DNA from: an uncultured Balneola sp.
GTDB taxonomy: Bacteria > Bacteroidota > Rhodothermia > Balneolales > Balneolaceae
Reading direction: 5' to 3'
Length of the DNA stretch: 64,000 nucleotides
NCBI GenBank assembly: GCA_913058495.1
Contig: CAJXQC010000011.1
Coordinates: 50,084 to 114,083 of the forward strand
In this document: positions 54,083 through 63,002 of the stretch, one piece after another
How the letters are laid out: every line of letters starts with the position of its first letter
How positions within the stretch are numbered: position 1 is the stretch's first letter
Notes under the pieces: model-generated
What the model was told of the DNA's origin: nothing
Seen by the model: only the letters and a program-made list of their open reading frames with translations
Database searches by the model: none
Made by a program: the position numbers and the translations under genes

Positions 54083-57000
54083 TTGAGTTCACCTGTAACT
54101 TTCAGGATTGGAAACCAAAGAGTCTCTGAAGACTTTATGAAACTTTGATCTTCAATAAAATCTCCATTTTGGTATACAAGGCTGTTGTAGTAATCATCAC
54201 TTTCTGAAAAACCGCCCCATGATTCCCACTTTGAATGAGCAGCTTTTTTAGCTTTTTCTTCCGAACCTGATTCCAGGAGAGTTTTTGCATACTCATAAGA
54301 AGTTTCAAGAGGAAAAATATTGCCCTGTGGGTTTTCTACTGAATTTAGATACCAGCTTATAATACGTTTCAGCTCAGTAGCTTCTTTAATTATTTCCGGC
54401 GATAGAGTCAGGTTTTTTAAATCATCATTAGTATCGAAGTAGAATAAATGGCTTGTATAATCTGATTCGATATTCAGTATTAAATGATTTAACCAAAGAT
54501 TAATAATATTTTTGGCCTTTAACCTCCCAAGTCTGATTTCCAACTTGTGGTCGGTTACAACATTGTCAATGGTACCCTGAATTTGAAATGGATCAAGAGA
54601 AAACTCTATTTCAAGTCTCCTCTTGTTTGACAAATCAAATGCTTCCTTAACTTTACTCAGCTGTCTGATTAAGCTCAAGTTTGAATTAAAATCCAATTCT
54701 CCCGGATAACCTTCAGGTACTAAACCCGAAGCTTTACAGGCTGACCTCATCTGTTTTTCATCTAAGTTTTGAAAAAAAGCATCCTGAAGAAATTCTTTTA
54801 AGAAGTATTTATTAAGCTCTCTTGTTTGAAATAACTCCCTATCATCTGGTTCCTGAAATTCATCGTAATTAGAAATTTCGAGAATTTCTCTGCAAAAGTA
54901 TTTAACCGGGTGACTAAAAAATGAAACCAACTCATTAATTGAAATTAAATTTGAACCCTGATCTGCAGCTACTTTTACGTCCCGGCTTATAAAACCTGAA
55001 TTAACGGGACTATTCTTTGATATCAGTTCAGCCATTTTTTTCCTGTCTTCTGAAAATCCAAGTTTTTTAACTGAATCTGTACTGAAATATTCCTCTTCAA
55101 ATCCGTGTAGTCTGTGCTTTTGAGTATTTATTGAAATACCAACTTGCTTACATGTTTCAACCATTTCCTGCAGAAGCACACTAGGAAGTGTTTCAATAGT
55201 TGATTGACTGTTTTGTCCCAGATAGCTTATATATAATGTTTCTTTCGCGGAATTGATCATTTCAAAAAACAGAAATCTTTGCTCATCTTTCTCGATGCGA
55301 TCTCCTGCACTAGGGAATTGGTTTATTAAGTCAAATTCAGGCCTTAAAGCTGAACCTGTAAGTACTTTCTCATTTAAACCAAGTAGCGCAACAAACTTAT
55401 AAGGAATATTACGATTGGGTACATACTCGCTTATATTAATTCCATGTCCAAAGCTTACTGAACCGGAATCAGGTTTAGAAATTTGCTTATTGAACCAATG
55501 TAGAAAAAGATCACAAGAAATAAGTTCAAAGGTATTAACAGGTTCCAGTTGTTGCTTTAATTGTTGAAGCTGATTAGTTAATTTTCTTACCCCTAAATCT
55601 TTTGTGTACTTACTATCCAGAAACAGTTCCGTGATATTAATCACAAGATCTAACCATTTCGAAACAGTTAAGTCATTTTGTAAGAGCTTTGACTGATCTT
55701 CTAATAAGTTTACAAAATTAGAAAGGCGTGCCATTAAGTCGGTTGACTCGGAGCTTATTGGTTTTGAATAAACAGATTTATTATCAAAAAGTTCAAACCT
55801 GTCCCCTTCCATAGCATAACCAAGAAAAAGACTATCGATTGCTGACTTCCAAGAAAAAACTGAATCTCCTATCCCCCTGTGAATGTGAAGTTCTACAGCC
55901 CATTCTCTCAAACGATTCAAATCTGATTCCGTAAATTTCCATTTTTTTGAAACAATAGGATTATCAATAAGATCTAATACGGAATTAACTTTGAAATCAG
56001 AGTTTAAAAGTGCCAATAGCTCTTTCAGAGTACTTTTAATTAATTTAGAATTGTCATCAAAACCTCTTCCCAATGGTAGATTTGGATCATTTATGGATTC
56101 AGATAATTCATCTTTCAGTACATCCTTATACTCTTCCAAGCCAGGCACAAGGATCATGCATTCTTCAGGCTTTAAAGAAGGGTTATTCTCTAATTCATGA
56201 AGCAGATGATCTTTTAAAGTTTCAACTTCTCTTCTGATGTTGTGACAAGAATGTATTTGAATAGTATCATCATCCGGAGTAATGACAGAACTACTGAAAC
56301 TACCCTGAATCATTTTTTGAAAACTGGAAAGTTTTGTATTTGGTTTAGCTTCAGACAACAAATCAATTCGTTGAATAGTGGCTTCAAAGCTTTCGGAACT
56401 CTTTTCAAGTACATAATTGGTATCAAAATGACTTTTAAGAAGTTTCTGTGAATAGGATGAGTCAATTACTTCATTTTCCTTGCCAAAAGAATAACCGAAG
56501 TTGTGAATAGTTCTGTGCTTTGATAGTAAACTCAGAATATCAGAAAACGGTTTAGATAAATGTGGAAGACTGAAAACCCAAATATTTTCGGGTATCTCAT
56601 CAACCAAAAAAGAATCATTTCTCAACCACTCAGCTAATTGTTCGTAAGCGTCTACCCTTGTTACTCTTTCACCTGAGTTCGACCATTTTTTTGATAACTC
56701 CCTCCACAGATCAGCCTGCCAATTCTCATGTTTTGTATTATACTGAAGATCGTTGTTCTCCCATTTTTTTATCAATCCCGGCCTAAACACCTGATAAAGA
56801 TCGAAAGCATCTGAAATTGATTCGGAAAGTTGTACTAACTGTTTTGGATCAAAAGATTCTTTACCGGTAATGTTTTTTAAAAGATCTTTTTTTTGAGATA
56901 AGATTTCAAAAATAGTCCATTGTAATGGAATTCGGTCTGATGGCAAGAATTTGTCGAGTTCTGGATTTTTGAATCTATAAAGCTTCCAAATAAACTCGGA

Positions 57001-57195
57001 AGGGAAAATAAATTCATTATTTGCTGAGATAGAATTTACTTCAGCTTCTTTCAAAGTAATCCACTGCTGCATTTCTTTGTTTTGAATAATTATCCAATTC
57101 TTTTCGAAAGGATTTTTTGAAGATTCAGATGCGAGCAGCTCTAAAAATTTGCCGGAAAGCTTTGTAAGTGAGTTTGATTTGTAATCTAAAATCAT
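54079..57195 (-). CDS. recC: Exodeoxyribonuclease V gamma subunit (RecC)
   Basis: RecC is the Chi-recognising scaffold of RecBCD. The 1038-residue protein (E. coli 1122) opens with NPFEKNWIIIQNKEMQQWIT, close to the family start, and has HSCHNIRREVETLKDHLLH near 310, and the inactive-nuclease region near the end. It heads the recC-recB-recD operon, an arrangement unlike the thyA-ptrA-linked E. coli locus. Each gene overlaps the next by four bases, as expected for a stoichiometric complex. Confidence 0.94.
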   Translation of the reverse strand: MILDYKSNSLTKLSGKFLELLASESSKNPFEKNWIIIQNKEMQQWITLKEAEVNSISANNEFIFPSEFIWKLYRFKNPELDKFLPSDRIPLQWTIFEILSQKKDLLKNITGKESFDPKQLVQLSESISDAFDLYQVFRPGLIKKWENNDLQYNTKHENWQADLWRELSKKWSNSGERVTRVDAYEQLAEWLRNDSFLVDEIPENIWVFSLPHLSKPFSDILSLLSKHRTIHNFGYSFGKENEVIDSSYSQKLLKSHFDTNYVLEKSSESFEATIQRIDLLSEAKPNTKLSSFQKMIQGSFSSSVITPDDDTIQIHSCHNIRREVETLKDHLLHELENNPSLKPEECMILVPGLEEYKDVLKDELSESINDPNLPLGRGFDDNSKLIKSTLKELLALLNSDFKVNSVLDLIDNPIVSKKWKFTESDLNRLREWAVELHIHRGIGDSVFSWKSAIDSLFLGYAMEGDRFELFDNKSVYSKPISSESTDLMARLSNFVNLLEDQSKLLQNDLTVSKWLDLVINITELFLDSKYTKDLGVRKLTNQLQQLKQQLEPVNTFELISCDLFLHWFNKQISKPDSGSVSFGHGINISEYVPNRNIPYKFVALLGLNEKVLTGSALRPEFDLINQFPSAGDRIEKDEQRFLFFEMINSAKETLYISYLGQNSQSTIETLPSVLLQEMVETCKQVGISINTQKHRLHGFEEEYFSTDSVKKLGFSEDRKKMAELISKNSPVNSGFISRDVKVAADQGSNLISINELVSFFSHPVKYFCREILEISNYDEFQEPDDRELFQTRELNKYFLKEFLQDAFFQNLDEKQMRSACKASGLVPEGYPGELDFNSNLSLIRQLSKVKEAFDLSNKRRLEIEFSLDPFQIQGTIDNVVTDHKLEIRLGRLKAKNIINLWLNHLILNIESDYTSHLFYFDTNDDLKNLTLSPEIIKEATELKRIISWYLNSVENPQGNIFPLETSYEYAKTLLESGSEEKAKKAAHSKWESWGGFSESDDYYNSLVYQNGDFIEDQSFIKSSETLWFPILKVTGELK

Positions 57196-57211
57196 ATGCC
57201 ATTTTATCTGG

Positions 57212-57239
57212 CAAAAGTATACAAAATTGGACGGGTCAA
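57212..57239 (-). promoter_or_regulatory. Possible promoter of recCBD
   Basis: On the minus strand TTG (57237-57239) and TACTTTTG (57212-57219) are spaced 17 bases, similar to the Bacteroidota pattern TTG-N-TAnnTTTG seen before tRNA-Leu and nuoI, though with a shorter spacer. It would give a leader of about 10 bases before recC. Confidence 0.45.
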
Positions 57240-57246
57240 ATCAGAA

Positions 57247-57513
57247 TTAATCTGATTCATTTCGTTTTTCAGCTCCCTCCTTCAGGAATTCATTTACTAA
57301 ACAACTGTATGACTTTTCTTCCCTCTCAGCTATCTCTTTGACATCGTTAATAACAGACTCTTCCAAATAGTAGCTTGCCACCTTCTTTTGGATAACCGGC
57401 TCTTCTTTATCATTTACCGGTTTACCATCAGTGCTTTTAATAAAATCGAATGAGGCATGATTATTTAAGCTGTATGCTAACGGATTGTGCCCCAGACTTG
57501 TTTTCTTAGACAT
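57247..57513 (-). CDS. Small ribbon-helix-helix-like ParA partner
   Basis: An 88-residue protein directly behind parA (3 bases apart). The first 40 residues look disordered; residues 42-85 (KKVASYYLEESVINDVKEIA, REEKSYSCLVNEFLKEG) have the strand-helix-helix pattern of ribbon-helix-helix DNA-binding proteins. ParA-type ATPases of plasmids and some chromosomal loci work with such small partners (ParG, Omega) in place of ParB. I infer it binds centromere-like DNA or regulates the operon; no ParB follows. Confidence 0.65.
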   Translation of the reverse strand: MSKKTSLGHNPLAYSLNNHASFDFIKSTDGKPVNDKEEPVIQKKVASYYLEESVINDVKEIAEREEKSYSCLVNEFLKEGAEKRNESD

Positions 57514-57516
57514 TTT

Positions 57517-58272
57517 CTAATGGCCATTCTTTATTTCTTTTGCAAGCGCAAAGTAATCTTTAGCCCCGTTACTGTTTCCGTCATATTCAAATATAGTTTT
57601 GTGATGGCTGGGAGCTTCTGCCAATGCAACGTTATCCCTTATTATAGTACTAAACACTTTTTCGCCAAAATAATCCTGAATATGTCCTACGACCTCTTTA
57701 TTTAGATTCTTTCGGCTATCGTATAATGTACAGATGATACCACCAACCGCCAGTCTGTTATTTAATCTTTGCTGGACAATTTTAATCAGATCAAGCAATT
57801 TTGATAATCCATGTAAAGCCAGATACTCTGATTGCAGAACTATAAATATATCTTCAACAGCTGTAAAAGCATTCAGCGTAAGAAGACCTAAGTTTGGCGG
57901 GCAATCGATCAGAACAAAATCATATTCATCGTCTTTAATTTGTTCCAATACGTTCTTTAACAGACCTTCTCTGGCAGGCTCGTTTGCAAGTTCCAATTCT
58001 GCACCTGACAGTTCCAAAGAAGATGGAATAAAATCAAATCCATTGTGCTTGATTATTGCTTCATGAGCTGTAGCTTTACCTTTTAGCGTATGATAAATAT
58101 TCTTTTCTACACGATTAGAATGCATTTTTAAAGAATAGGTGAGATTAGCCTGAGGATCCAAGTCTATTAATAATACCTTTTTCCCCAATTTAGCCAACCC
58201 TGCGCCAATATTAATTGTTGAAGTTGTTTTACCAACTCCACCCTTTTGATTTGTCAATGCAATAGTTTTCAT
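57517..58272 (-). CDS. parA: ParA/Soj-family partitioning ATPase
   Basis: A 251-residue deviant Walker A ATPase: ALTNQKGGVGKTTSTINIGA near residue 5, the second Lys in LIDLDPQANLTYSL near 36, and VLIDCPPNLGLLTLNAF near 115. Length matches chromosomal Soj and small plasmid ParAs without an N-terminal regulatory domain. It moves DNA or large cargos over the nucleoid. No parB with the usual HTH core follows; the partner seems to be the small ribbon-helix-helix-like protein. So this is a separate par locus, perhaps for a cargo other than the chromosome. Confidence 0.93.
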   Translation of the reverse strand: MKTIALTNQKGGVGKTTSTINIGAGLAKLGKKVLLIDLDPQANLTYSLKMHSNRVEKNIYHTLKGKATAHEAIIKHNGFDFIPSSLELSGAELELANEPAREGLLKNVLEQIKDDEYDFVLIDCPPNLGLLTLNAFTAVEDIFIVLQSEYLALHGLSKLLDLIKIVQQRLNNRLAVGGIICTLYDSRKNLNKEVVGHIQDYFGEKVFSTIIRDNVALAEAPSHHKTIFEYDGNSNGAKDYFALAKEIKNGH

Positions 58273-58274
58273 TC

Positions 58275-58318
58275 TGTATAGAAAATTTTGTCCTTCTTCT
58301 GAGTATTTCTTCTATACA
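58275..58318. repeat. 9-base inverted repeat upstream of parA
   Basis: TGTATAGAA (58275-58283) and TTCTATACA (58310-58318) are perfect inverses 26 bases apart, right before the parA start on the minus strand. They could be operator or parS-like half-sites. Confidence 0.5.
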
Positions 58319-58414
58319 TATAGAGATTATGATGCACTCATTGTTACATTTCAGTTTTAAAGTTTAGATTAAAAATATCTTAAGTATTAGAATCTACATA
58401 TTGATCAAACCTAT

Positions 58415-58446
58415 TTGGTTCAGTGTGAATAAACATCGTACATTTA
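58415..58446 (+). promoter_or_regulatory. Possible promoter of the thioesterase-Hpt operon
   Basis: TTG (58415-58417), 21 bases, TACATTTA (58439-58446): close to the Bacteroidota consensus with one deviation at the last base. It would start transcription about 10 bases before the ATG at 58462. Confidence 0.4.
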
Positions 58447-58461
58447 GTAAAAAATATTGTC

Positions 58462-58833
58462 ATGCGATTTTTTAGTAGAAAGCTCATTAAACCACAGGAT
58501 CTTAACGCTCACGGAACGTTATTTGGTGGAACTGTATTGAGTTGGATTGACGAAGAAGCAGCTATATTTGTATTGTGCCAATTGGGCAAGGGAAATATTG
58601 TTACTAAATATATGTCTGAAATCAATTTCGTTAATTCAGCACCTTTAGGTGAAGTTATTGAAATAGGTATGGAAACGGTTAGGTTTGGAACAACTTCCAT
58701 TACAGTTAAATGTGAAGTGAGAACAAAATTTGAAAAGAAAACCATTATCACCATTGATGAAATAATATTTGTTCATTTGGATGAGTTTGGAAAACCTTCC
58801 CCTCACTTTATTAAAGAAGCAGTAAACGAATAA
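58462..58833 (+). CDS. Acyl-CoA thioesterase, YciA/hotdog family
   Basis: A 123-residue single hotdog-domain thioesterase. The signature HGTLFGGTVLSWIDEEAAIF near residue 17 contains the catalytic Asp (or Glu) and CoA-binding residues of the YciA/BACH group, and KYMSEINFVNSAPLGEVIEI follows. It hydrolyses acyl-CoA thioesters. Two bases separate it from the Hpt-like gene. Its coupling to signalling genes is unexplained. Confidence 0.9.
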   Translation: MRFFSRKLIKPQDLNAHGTLFGGTVLSWIDEEAAIFVLCQLGKGNIVTKYMSEINFVNSAPLGEVIEIGMETVRFGTTSITVKCEVRTKFEKKTIITIDEIIFVHLDEFGKPSPHFIKEAVNE

Positions 58834-58835
58834 AT

Positions 58836-59183
58836 ATGGCAAAATTAATTGACTTTACTGCCCTGAATGAGATGTTATATGGCGATGAAAGGTATATAAA
58901 GGAGTTTGCAGATGCAGCTGTGATTTCCTTTTCCGAGTTTAAAACCAATTACTCTAAATATCTAAAGCTCAGAAATGAGGATGCATTTCGTAAAGCGGGA
59001 CATAAAATTAAGCCTGTAGCTCAGATGCTGGGGCTTAATGGTATTATTGAAGAATATGAGCATGCTAAAAAATTAATTTGGGATGAGAAACAAGACTCAG
59101 AGATTCAGGCTTCCATTACCAAGATGGAGAAGATCTGTACTGCTGTCCTTAATGAGCTCGAAAACTTATCTGATGACAAATAA
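58836..59183 (+). CDS. Hpt-like histidine phosphotransfer protein
   Basis: A 115-residue helical protein. Residues 47-61 (AFRKAGHKIKPVAQML) resemble the Hpt motif around the phosphorylated His (H-x-[IL]-K-[GPS]), with the order of helices seen in a four-helix Hpt bundle. Hpt proteins pass phosphate between sensor kinases and response regulators. The PhoB-type regulator and kinase genes follow directly, which supports this reading, although a kinase with a normal HisKA domain does not need an Hpt. Confidence 0.7.
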   Translation: MAKLIDFTALNEMLYGDERYIKEFADAAVISFSEFKTNYSKYLKLRNEDAFRKAGHKIKPVAQMLGLNGIIEEYEHAKKLIWDEKQDSEIQASITKMEKICTAVLNELENLSDDK

Positions 59184-59245
59184 TGTTATTTCTGTGTGAT
59201 ACTTTTATTTTATTGATGGCTTAGTTTATCTTTAAAAGTACTTTT

Positions 59246-59971
59246 ATGAGTTCACCATCCTATCCCATTCTTATCGTTGAAGATGATTCCGATCTTTCAG
59301 AATTAATTAAAATTCAACTTACAGATAATGACTACGAAGTAGAGCAAGCACTAAATGGAAGAATTGCTCTTAATAAAGCTCTCGAAAATAAGTATTCATT
59401 GATCATACTTGATATCATGTTGCCTGAAGTAGACGGGTTTGAAATATGTAAATCAATAAGAAAAGAAAATCATCAGGTTCCCATATTAATGCTTACTGCT
59501 AAAGCTGAAGAAGTGGACAAAATAATGGGTTTGGAATATGGAGCAGATGATTATTTAACCAAACCTTTCTCAATCAAAGAACTCATAGCAAGAGTTAAAG
59601 CTCTTTTAAGAAGAGCCTCTGCCTCTGAAACCGAAGACAGTTCAAAACTCGACCAAATGGATTTTGGTGAACTGGTTATTTATCCGAATAAAAGATCAGT
59701 TCAGCTTCAAGATGAACTCATAGAGTTGACTTCCAAAGAGTTTGAGCTTCTTCTTCTGTTTGCTAAGAACCCGGGTAGAGCGTATAGCAGACAAGAATTG
59801 CTTGATGTGGTTTGGGGTTATCAATACAGCGGATATAGTCATACTGTAAACTCTCATATCAACAGATTGAGGAGTAAAATTGAAAAAAATCCCTCTGAGC
59901 CTAAATTTATTACTACTGTTTGGGGAATGGGTTACAAATTTGCCGAACTGGAAGAATTAGGAATCCAATGA
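59246..59971 (+). CDS. OmpR/PhoB-family response regulator
   Basis: A 241-residue two-domain regulator. Receiver: EDDSDLSELIKIQL near residue 12, phosphorylated Asp in IILDIMLPEVDG near 55, Thr in MLTAKAEE and Lys in YLTKPFS. Winged-helix DNA-binding domain from about 137 (ELTSKEFELLLLFAKNPGR ... VWGYQYSGYSHTVNSHI). It controls transcription together with the next gene. The stop overlaps the kinase start (ATGA). Confidence 0.95.
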   Translation: MSSPSYPILIVEDDSDLSELIKIQLTDNDYEVEQALNGRIALNKALENKYSLIILDIMLPEVDGFEICKSIRKENHQVPILMLTAKAEEVDKIMGLEYGADDYLTKPFSIKELIARVKALLRRASASETEDSSKLDQMDFGELVIYPNKRSVQLQDELIELTSKEFELLLLFAKNPGRAYSRQELLDVVWGYQYSGYSHTVNSHINRLRSKIEKNPSEPKFITTVWGMGYKFAELEELGIQ

Positions 59972-61443
59972 AAATTAAACAGAGCTTTTATACAAAGATC
60001 TCTACTACTTTTTTGGTGCTTGTTTTAGCGTTAGGGATCTCCTTTGCTTATTTGGGAGTATCATCCTCATTAATGTTTGTGGACGAAACAGGACAAAAAG
60101 TAAACAAAATGCTAGCCGCTGATATGGCTTCTCATTTCCAGCCGTACTTAATGGATTCCATCGAAAGTGATAGCATTATATCAGTTATAAAGTATCTGAA
60201 CGGAATAAATCCGGAGATCGATATCTACTTGTTAGAAAGCAGTGGAATGATAAAATGGTTTTACCCAAGTCAGGACCCTGATGCTGAAGTTCAAATTGCC
60301 AGAGTTAATACGAAACCACTTGACGAATTCTTATCCGCCAAAACACTACCAATCTATGGTGATGATCCTTTAAATGAAGGAGTTAAAAAACCTTTCTCCG
60401 TTGCTCCTATTTCAATTATGGGCAGTCAGGGATGCTATCTTTATGTGATTCTATCCGGTCAACAGTTTGATGAAGCTGCAGGAATGGTTCAGAATAGTTA
60501 TATCCTGAGGAACACTTTTATAGGATTGGGACTGATCCTGTTAGTTACTTTAATTCTGGGATTAATCGTATTCAGATTGTTAACCAGTCGTTTAAGACAT
60601 GTGAGTGAAACTGTTAAGTCATTTGAGCAAGGTCAGTTAGAGAAGAGAGTTAGTGTTAATTCTAAAGATGAAGTAGGCTTATTGGGGTCATCCTTCAATC
60701 AAATGGCTGACACACTTGTTTCGAACATGGAAGAGATTAAACAAATCGACAAACTACGAAGAGAACTTGTAGCAAATGTTTCTCATGATCTCAGAAGCCC
60801 TCTTGCATCGATTCAGGGTTATTTAGAAACCATTCTTCAGAAAGAGCCTTCGATCAAACCCGAGGAAAGATCAAAGTATTACGAAATCGTTCTCCGAAAC
60901 ACTAAAAAATTAGGCACATTAATAGAAGAGCTTTTTGAACTCTCTAAATTTGATGCTCAGGACGTACAGCCTGACATGGAACAGGTTTCCATGGCTGAAC
61001 TTGCCCAGGATCTTGTGCAGCAATTTAAACCTCTTGCAGAACAAAAGGGTATCACACTCAAAGCTGTTCTTTCTGATGAGCCTTCTAATCTTGTCTTTGC
61101 AGATATTGCCCTTATGGAAAGAGCAATTTCGAATCTGATTGACAACGCTCTTAAACATACTCCGGAAGGTGGAACAGTCTCTATAGTATCAAAGAATGAC
61201 GATAACAATGTAAGCTTTACCATTTCGGATACTGGAAAAGGAATTGCTGAGGAAAACATTCAGAGAATATTTGATCGTTTTTATCAGGAAGACCCGAGTA
61301 GAACAGTTGGTTCTGGTGCCGGTTTAGGTTTATCAATAGCTCAAAAGATTCTTGAGCTCCATGGTTCCAAGCTTTCTGTTGAAAGCGGCTCCGGAAAAGG
61401 AACTTCTTTCTCCTTTGTACTCTCTCCACAAATGAGCTATTAA
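59968..61443 (+). CDS. Membrane sensor histidine kinase (HAMP-HisKA-HATPase)
   Basis: A 491-residue kinase. I start at ATG 59968 (MKIKQSFYT), where it overlaps the regulator stop by four bases, not at the earlier GTG-like frame start at 59920 inside the regulator. Two membrane helices (about residues 12-35 and 180-200) flank a periplasmic sensor domain of about 145 residues. Then HAMP, HisKA (VANVSHDLRSPLASIQGYLE, His near 272), and HATPase (NLIDNALKHTPEGG, DTGKGI, GAGLGLSIAQ). Cognate regulator is the preceding gene. Confidence 0.95.
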   Translation: MKIKQSFYTKISTTFLVLVLALGISFAYLGVSSSLMFVDETGQKVNKMLAADMASHFQPYLMDSIESDSIISVIKYLNGINPEIDIYLLESSGMIKWFYPSQDPDAEVQIARVNTKPLDEFLSAKTLPIYGDDPLNEGVKKPFSVAPISIMGSQGCYLYVILSGQQFDEAAGMVQNSYILRNTFIGLGLILLVTLILGLIVFRLLTSRLRHVSETVKSFEQGQLEKRVSVNSKDEVGLLGSSFNQMADTLVSNMEEIKQIDKLRRELVANVSHDLRSPLASIQGYLETILQKEPSIKPEERSKYYEIVLRNTKKLGTLIEELFELSKFDAQDVQPDMEQVSMAELAQDLVQQFKPLAEQKGITLKAVLSDEPSNLVFADIALMERAISNLIDNALKHTPEGGTVSIVSKNDDNNVSFTISDTGKGIAEENIQRIFDRFYQEDPSRTVGSGAGLGLSIAQKILELHGSKLSVESGSGKGTSFSFVLSPQMSY

Positions 61444-61511
61444 ATTACTATTCGGTTTTGTTTTAAAAATTCAAAATCATAAACTGAATTAAATTTAAAT
61501 CAAATCAAAAC

Positions 61512-62522
61512 ATGGCAATATTAGTTACCGGAGGTGCAGGTTACATAGGAAGTCATACCGTACTTGAGCTCCTTGAATTAGGAAATGAAGTAATTGTAGT
61601 TGATAACCTTTCGAACAGCAGTAAAAAATCGTTGATCAGAGTTGAATCTATAACAGGAAAGTCTCCGATCTTCTATGAACAAGATCTCTTAGACAAAGCT
61701 GCTTTGGAGAACGTCTTTTCGAGTCATAACATTGATTCAGTGATTCATTTTGCAGGATATAAGGCCGTTGGTGAATCCGTTCAAAAGCCTATGATGTATT
61801 ATCAGAATAATCTGAATAGTACGTTGATTCTTTGTGAAGTCATGAAAAAATTCGAAGTAAAAAATCTGGTTTTCAGTTCTTCGGCTACTGTTTATGGTGA
61901 TCCTGAGTCCGTACCAATTACGGAAGAATCAGCTTTGTCTGCTACAAATCCTTACGGACGAACAAAACTCTTTATAGAATATATTTTAAAAGATTTGTAC
62001 ACGTCAGATAATAGCTGGAATATAGCTCTGCTTAGATATTTCAATCCCGTTGGCGCTCATAAAAGTGGTTTGATAGGTGAAGATCCCAACGACATACCTA
62101 ACAATCTAATGCCCTATGTTTCTCAGGTAGCAGTTGGCAAGTTAAAACAATTGTCTGTTTTTGGTGATGACTATCCTACCCCAGACGGAACCGGTGTTCG
62201 GGACTACATTCATGTGGTGGATCTTGCGCTCGGACATCTGAAAGCTATTGATAAACTCAGATCTGCTCCGGGACTAGTTGTCTATAACCTGGGAACAGGA
62301 AAAGGAACCAGTGTACTTGATATGATTAAGGCTTTTGAAAATGCTTCCGGTAAGGTAGTTGATTATAAAATAGGTCCGAGACGCTCAGGAGATATCGCTA
62401 CATGTTATGCTGATCCTGCTAAAGCGGAAAATGAATTGGGTTGGAAAGCAGAACGAGGCATAAAAGAAATGTGTGAAGATGCCTGGAAATGGCAATCTGA
62501 AAATCCTAATGGATATAATTAA
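61512..62522 (+). CDS. galE: UDP-glucose 4-epimerase GalE
   Basis: Interconverts UDP-glucose and UDP-galactose (some also act on the N-acetyl forms). The 336-residue protein has the NAD motif [12 protein letters not shown] near residue 5, catalytic Ser in FSSSATVYG near 121 and the YxxxK pair in [11 protein letters not shown] near 148. [15 protein letters not shown] near 236 is typical. Length matches E. coli GalE (338). It supplies sugar nucleotides for surface polysaccharides. Confidence 0.95.
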   Translation: MAILVTGGAGYIGSHTVLELLELGNEVIVVDNLSNSSKKSLIRVESITGKSPIFYEQDLLDKAALENVFSSHNIDSVIHFAGYKAVGESVQKPMMYYQNNLNSTLILCEVMKKFEVKNLVFSSSATVYGDPESVPITEESALSATNPYGRTKLFIEYILKDLYTSDNSWNIALLRYFNPVGAHKSGLIGEDPNDIPNNLMPYVSQVAVGKLKQLSVFGDDYPTPDGTGVRDYIHVVDLALGHLKAIDKLRSAPGLVVYNLGTGKGTSVLDMIKAFENASGKVVDYKIGPRRSGDIATCYADPAKAENELGWKAERGIKEMCEDAWKWQSENPNGYN

Positions 62523-62530
62523 GAAAACGG

Positions 62531-62561
62531 TTGTTAAGAATTTCAAACACACTTATCTTTG
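62531..62561 (+). promoter_or_regulatory. Bacteroidota-type promoter of tRNA-Leu
   Basis: TTG (62531-62533), 20 bases, TATCTTTG (62554-62561): an exact match to the TTG-N20-TAnnTTTG pattern, 11 bases before the tRNA. It is the best promoter in the window and supports a Bacteroidota-type housekeeping sigma factor. Confidence 0.75.
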
Positions 62562-62572
62562 GAATCTGTTAA

Positions 62573-62654
62573 GCCAAAGTGGCGGAACTGGTAGACGCGC
62601 ACGACTCAAACTCGTGTTCCTCACGGAGTAGGGGTTCGATTCCCCTCTTTGGTA
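62573..62654 (+). tRNA. tRNA-Leu (anticodon CAA)
   Basis: The full cloverleaf can be drawn: acceptor GCCAAAG with CTTTGGT (one G-U pair), a D-arm with GGTAGACGC, anticodon stem CACGA/TCGTG and loop CTCAAAC with anticodon CAA, a long variable arm (class II) and the T-arm AGGGG TTCGATT CCCCT. The discriminator is A; CCA is not encoded. It reads UUG codons. Confidence 0.95.
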
Positions 62655-62655
62655 C

Positions 62656-62695
62656 AAAAAGCCTAGTAAATCATTGATATTACTAGGCTTTTTTT
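62656..62695 (+). terminator. Terminator of tRNA-Leu
   Basis: GCCTAGTAA and TTACTAGGC form a 9-base stem followed by seven T. It starts two bases after the tRNA. Confidence 0.9.
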
Positions 62696-62700
62696 CTTTT

Positions 62701-62720
62701 GGTAGAACATAGGTGGAACA
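62701..62720. repeat. Two 9-base direct repeats beyond tRNA-Leu
   Basis: GGTAGAACA (62701-62709) and GGTGGAACA (62712-62720) repeat with an 11-base period and one mismatch. Such helical-phase repeats are typical of integrase or excisionase binding sites next to tRNA genes; this is inference. Confidence 0.4.
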
Positions 62721-63002
62721 AACCCCATATATTCTAATATTTCTCTCCTTAAAATCTGTGCGTAGATACCATCTTAAAATTACCTGTTAGTCAATTTAGT
62801 TAGTACTCGAAGATACTGTTTCTAATCCTGCCTATTAATACCATAACATTTTCTATATAGTCCAGAAAACTCAAGTGATTTGTTTTCTAATGAATCCTGT
62901 TTCTTTCTATTTCCGAAATCGAACTTTGACTTGACAAAATCATTCTATTAAAATTATTTGGTCTCAAATGAATAAACTCTTTAAGTCAAAAGATTAAGCA
63001 AA
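62721..63002. other. AT-rich non-coding stretch ahead of the excisionase-like gene
   Basis: No open reading frame of note on either strand and no integrase remnant that I can see. It is AT-rich. A TTGACA occurs at about 62932 but no matching second element fits the window's promoter pattern. The base composition looks more AT-rich than the galE side. Confidence 0.4.

Noticed and set aside
59920..59967. Earlier kinase start inside the regulator gene
   Set aside because: The extra residues are the shifted translation of the regulator end; ATG at 59968 overlaps the stop as ATGA.
60919..61429. Several minus-strand frames inside the kinase gene
   Set aside because: All lie opposite conserved HisKA/HATPase motifs and show no family features.
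62531..62700. Selenocysteine or tmRNA gene near the tRNA
   Set aside because: The cloverleaf is a normal class II tRNA-Leu and the following stem is a plain terminator.
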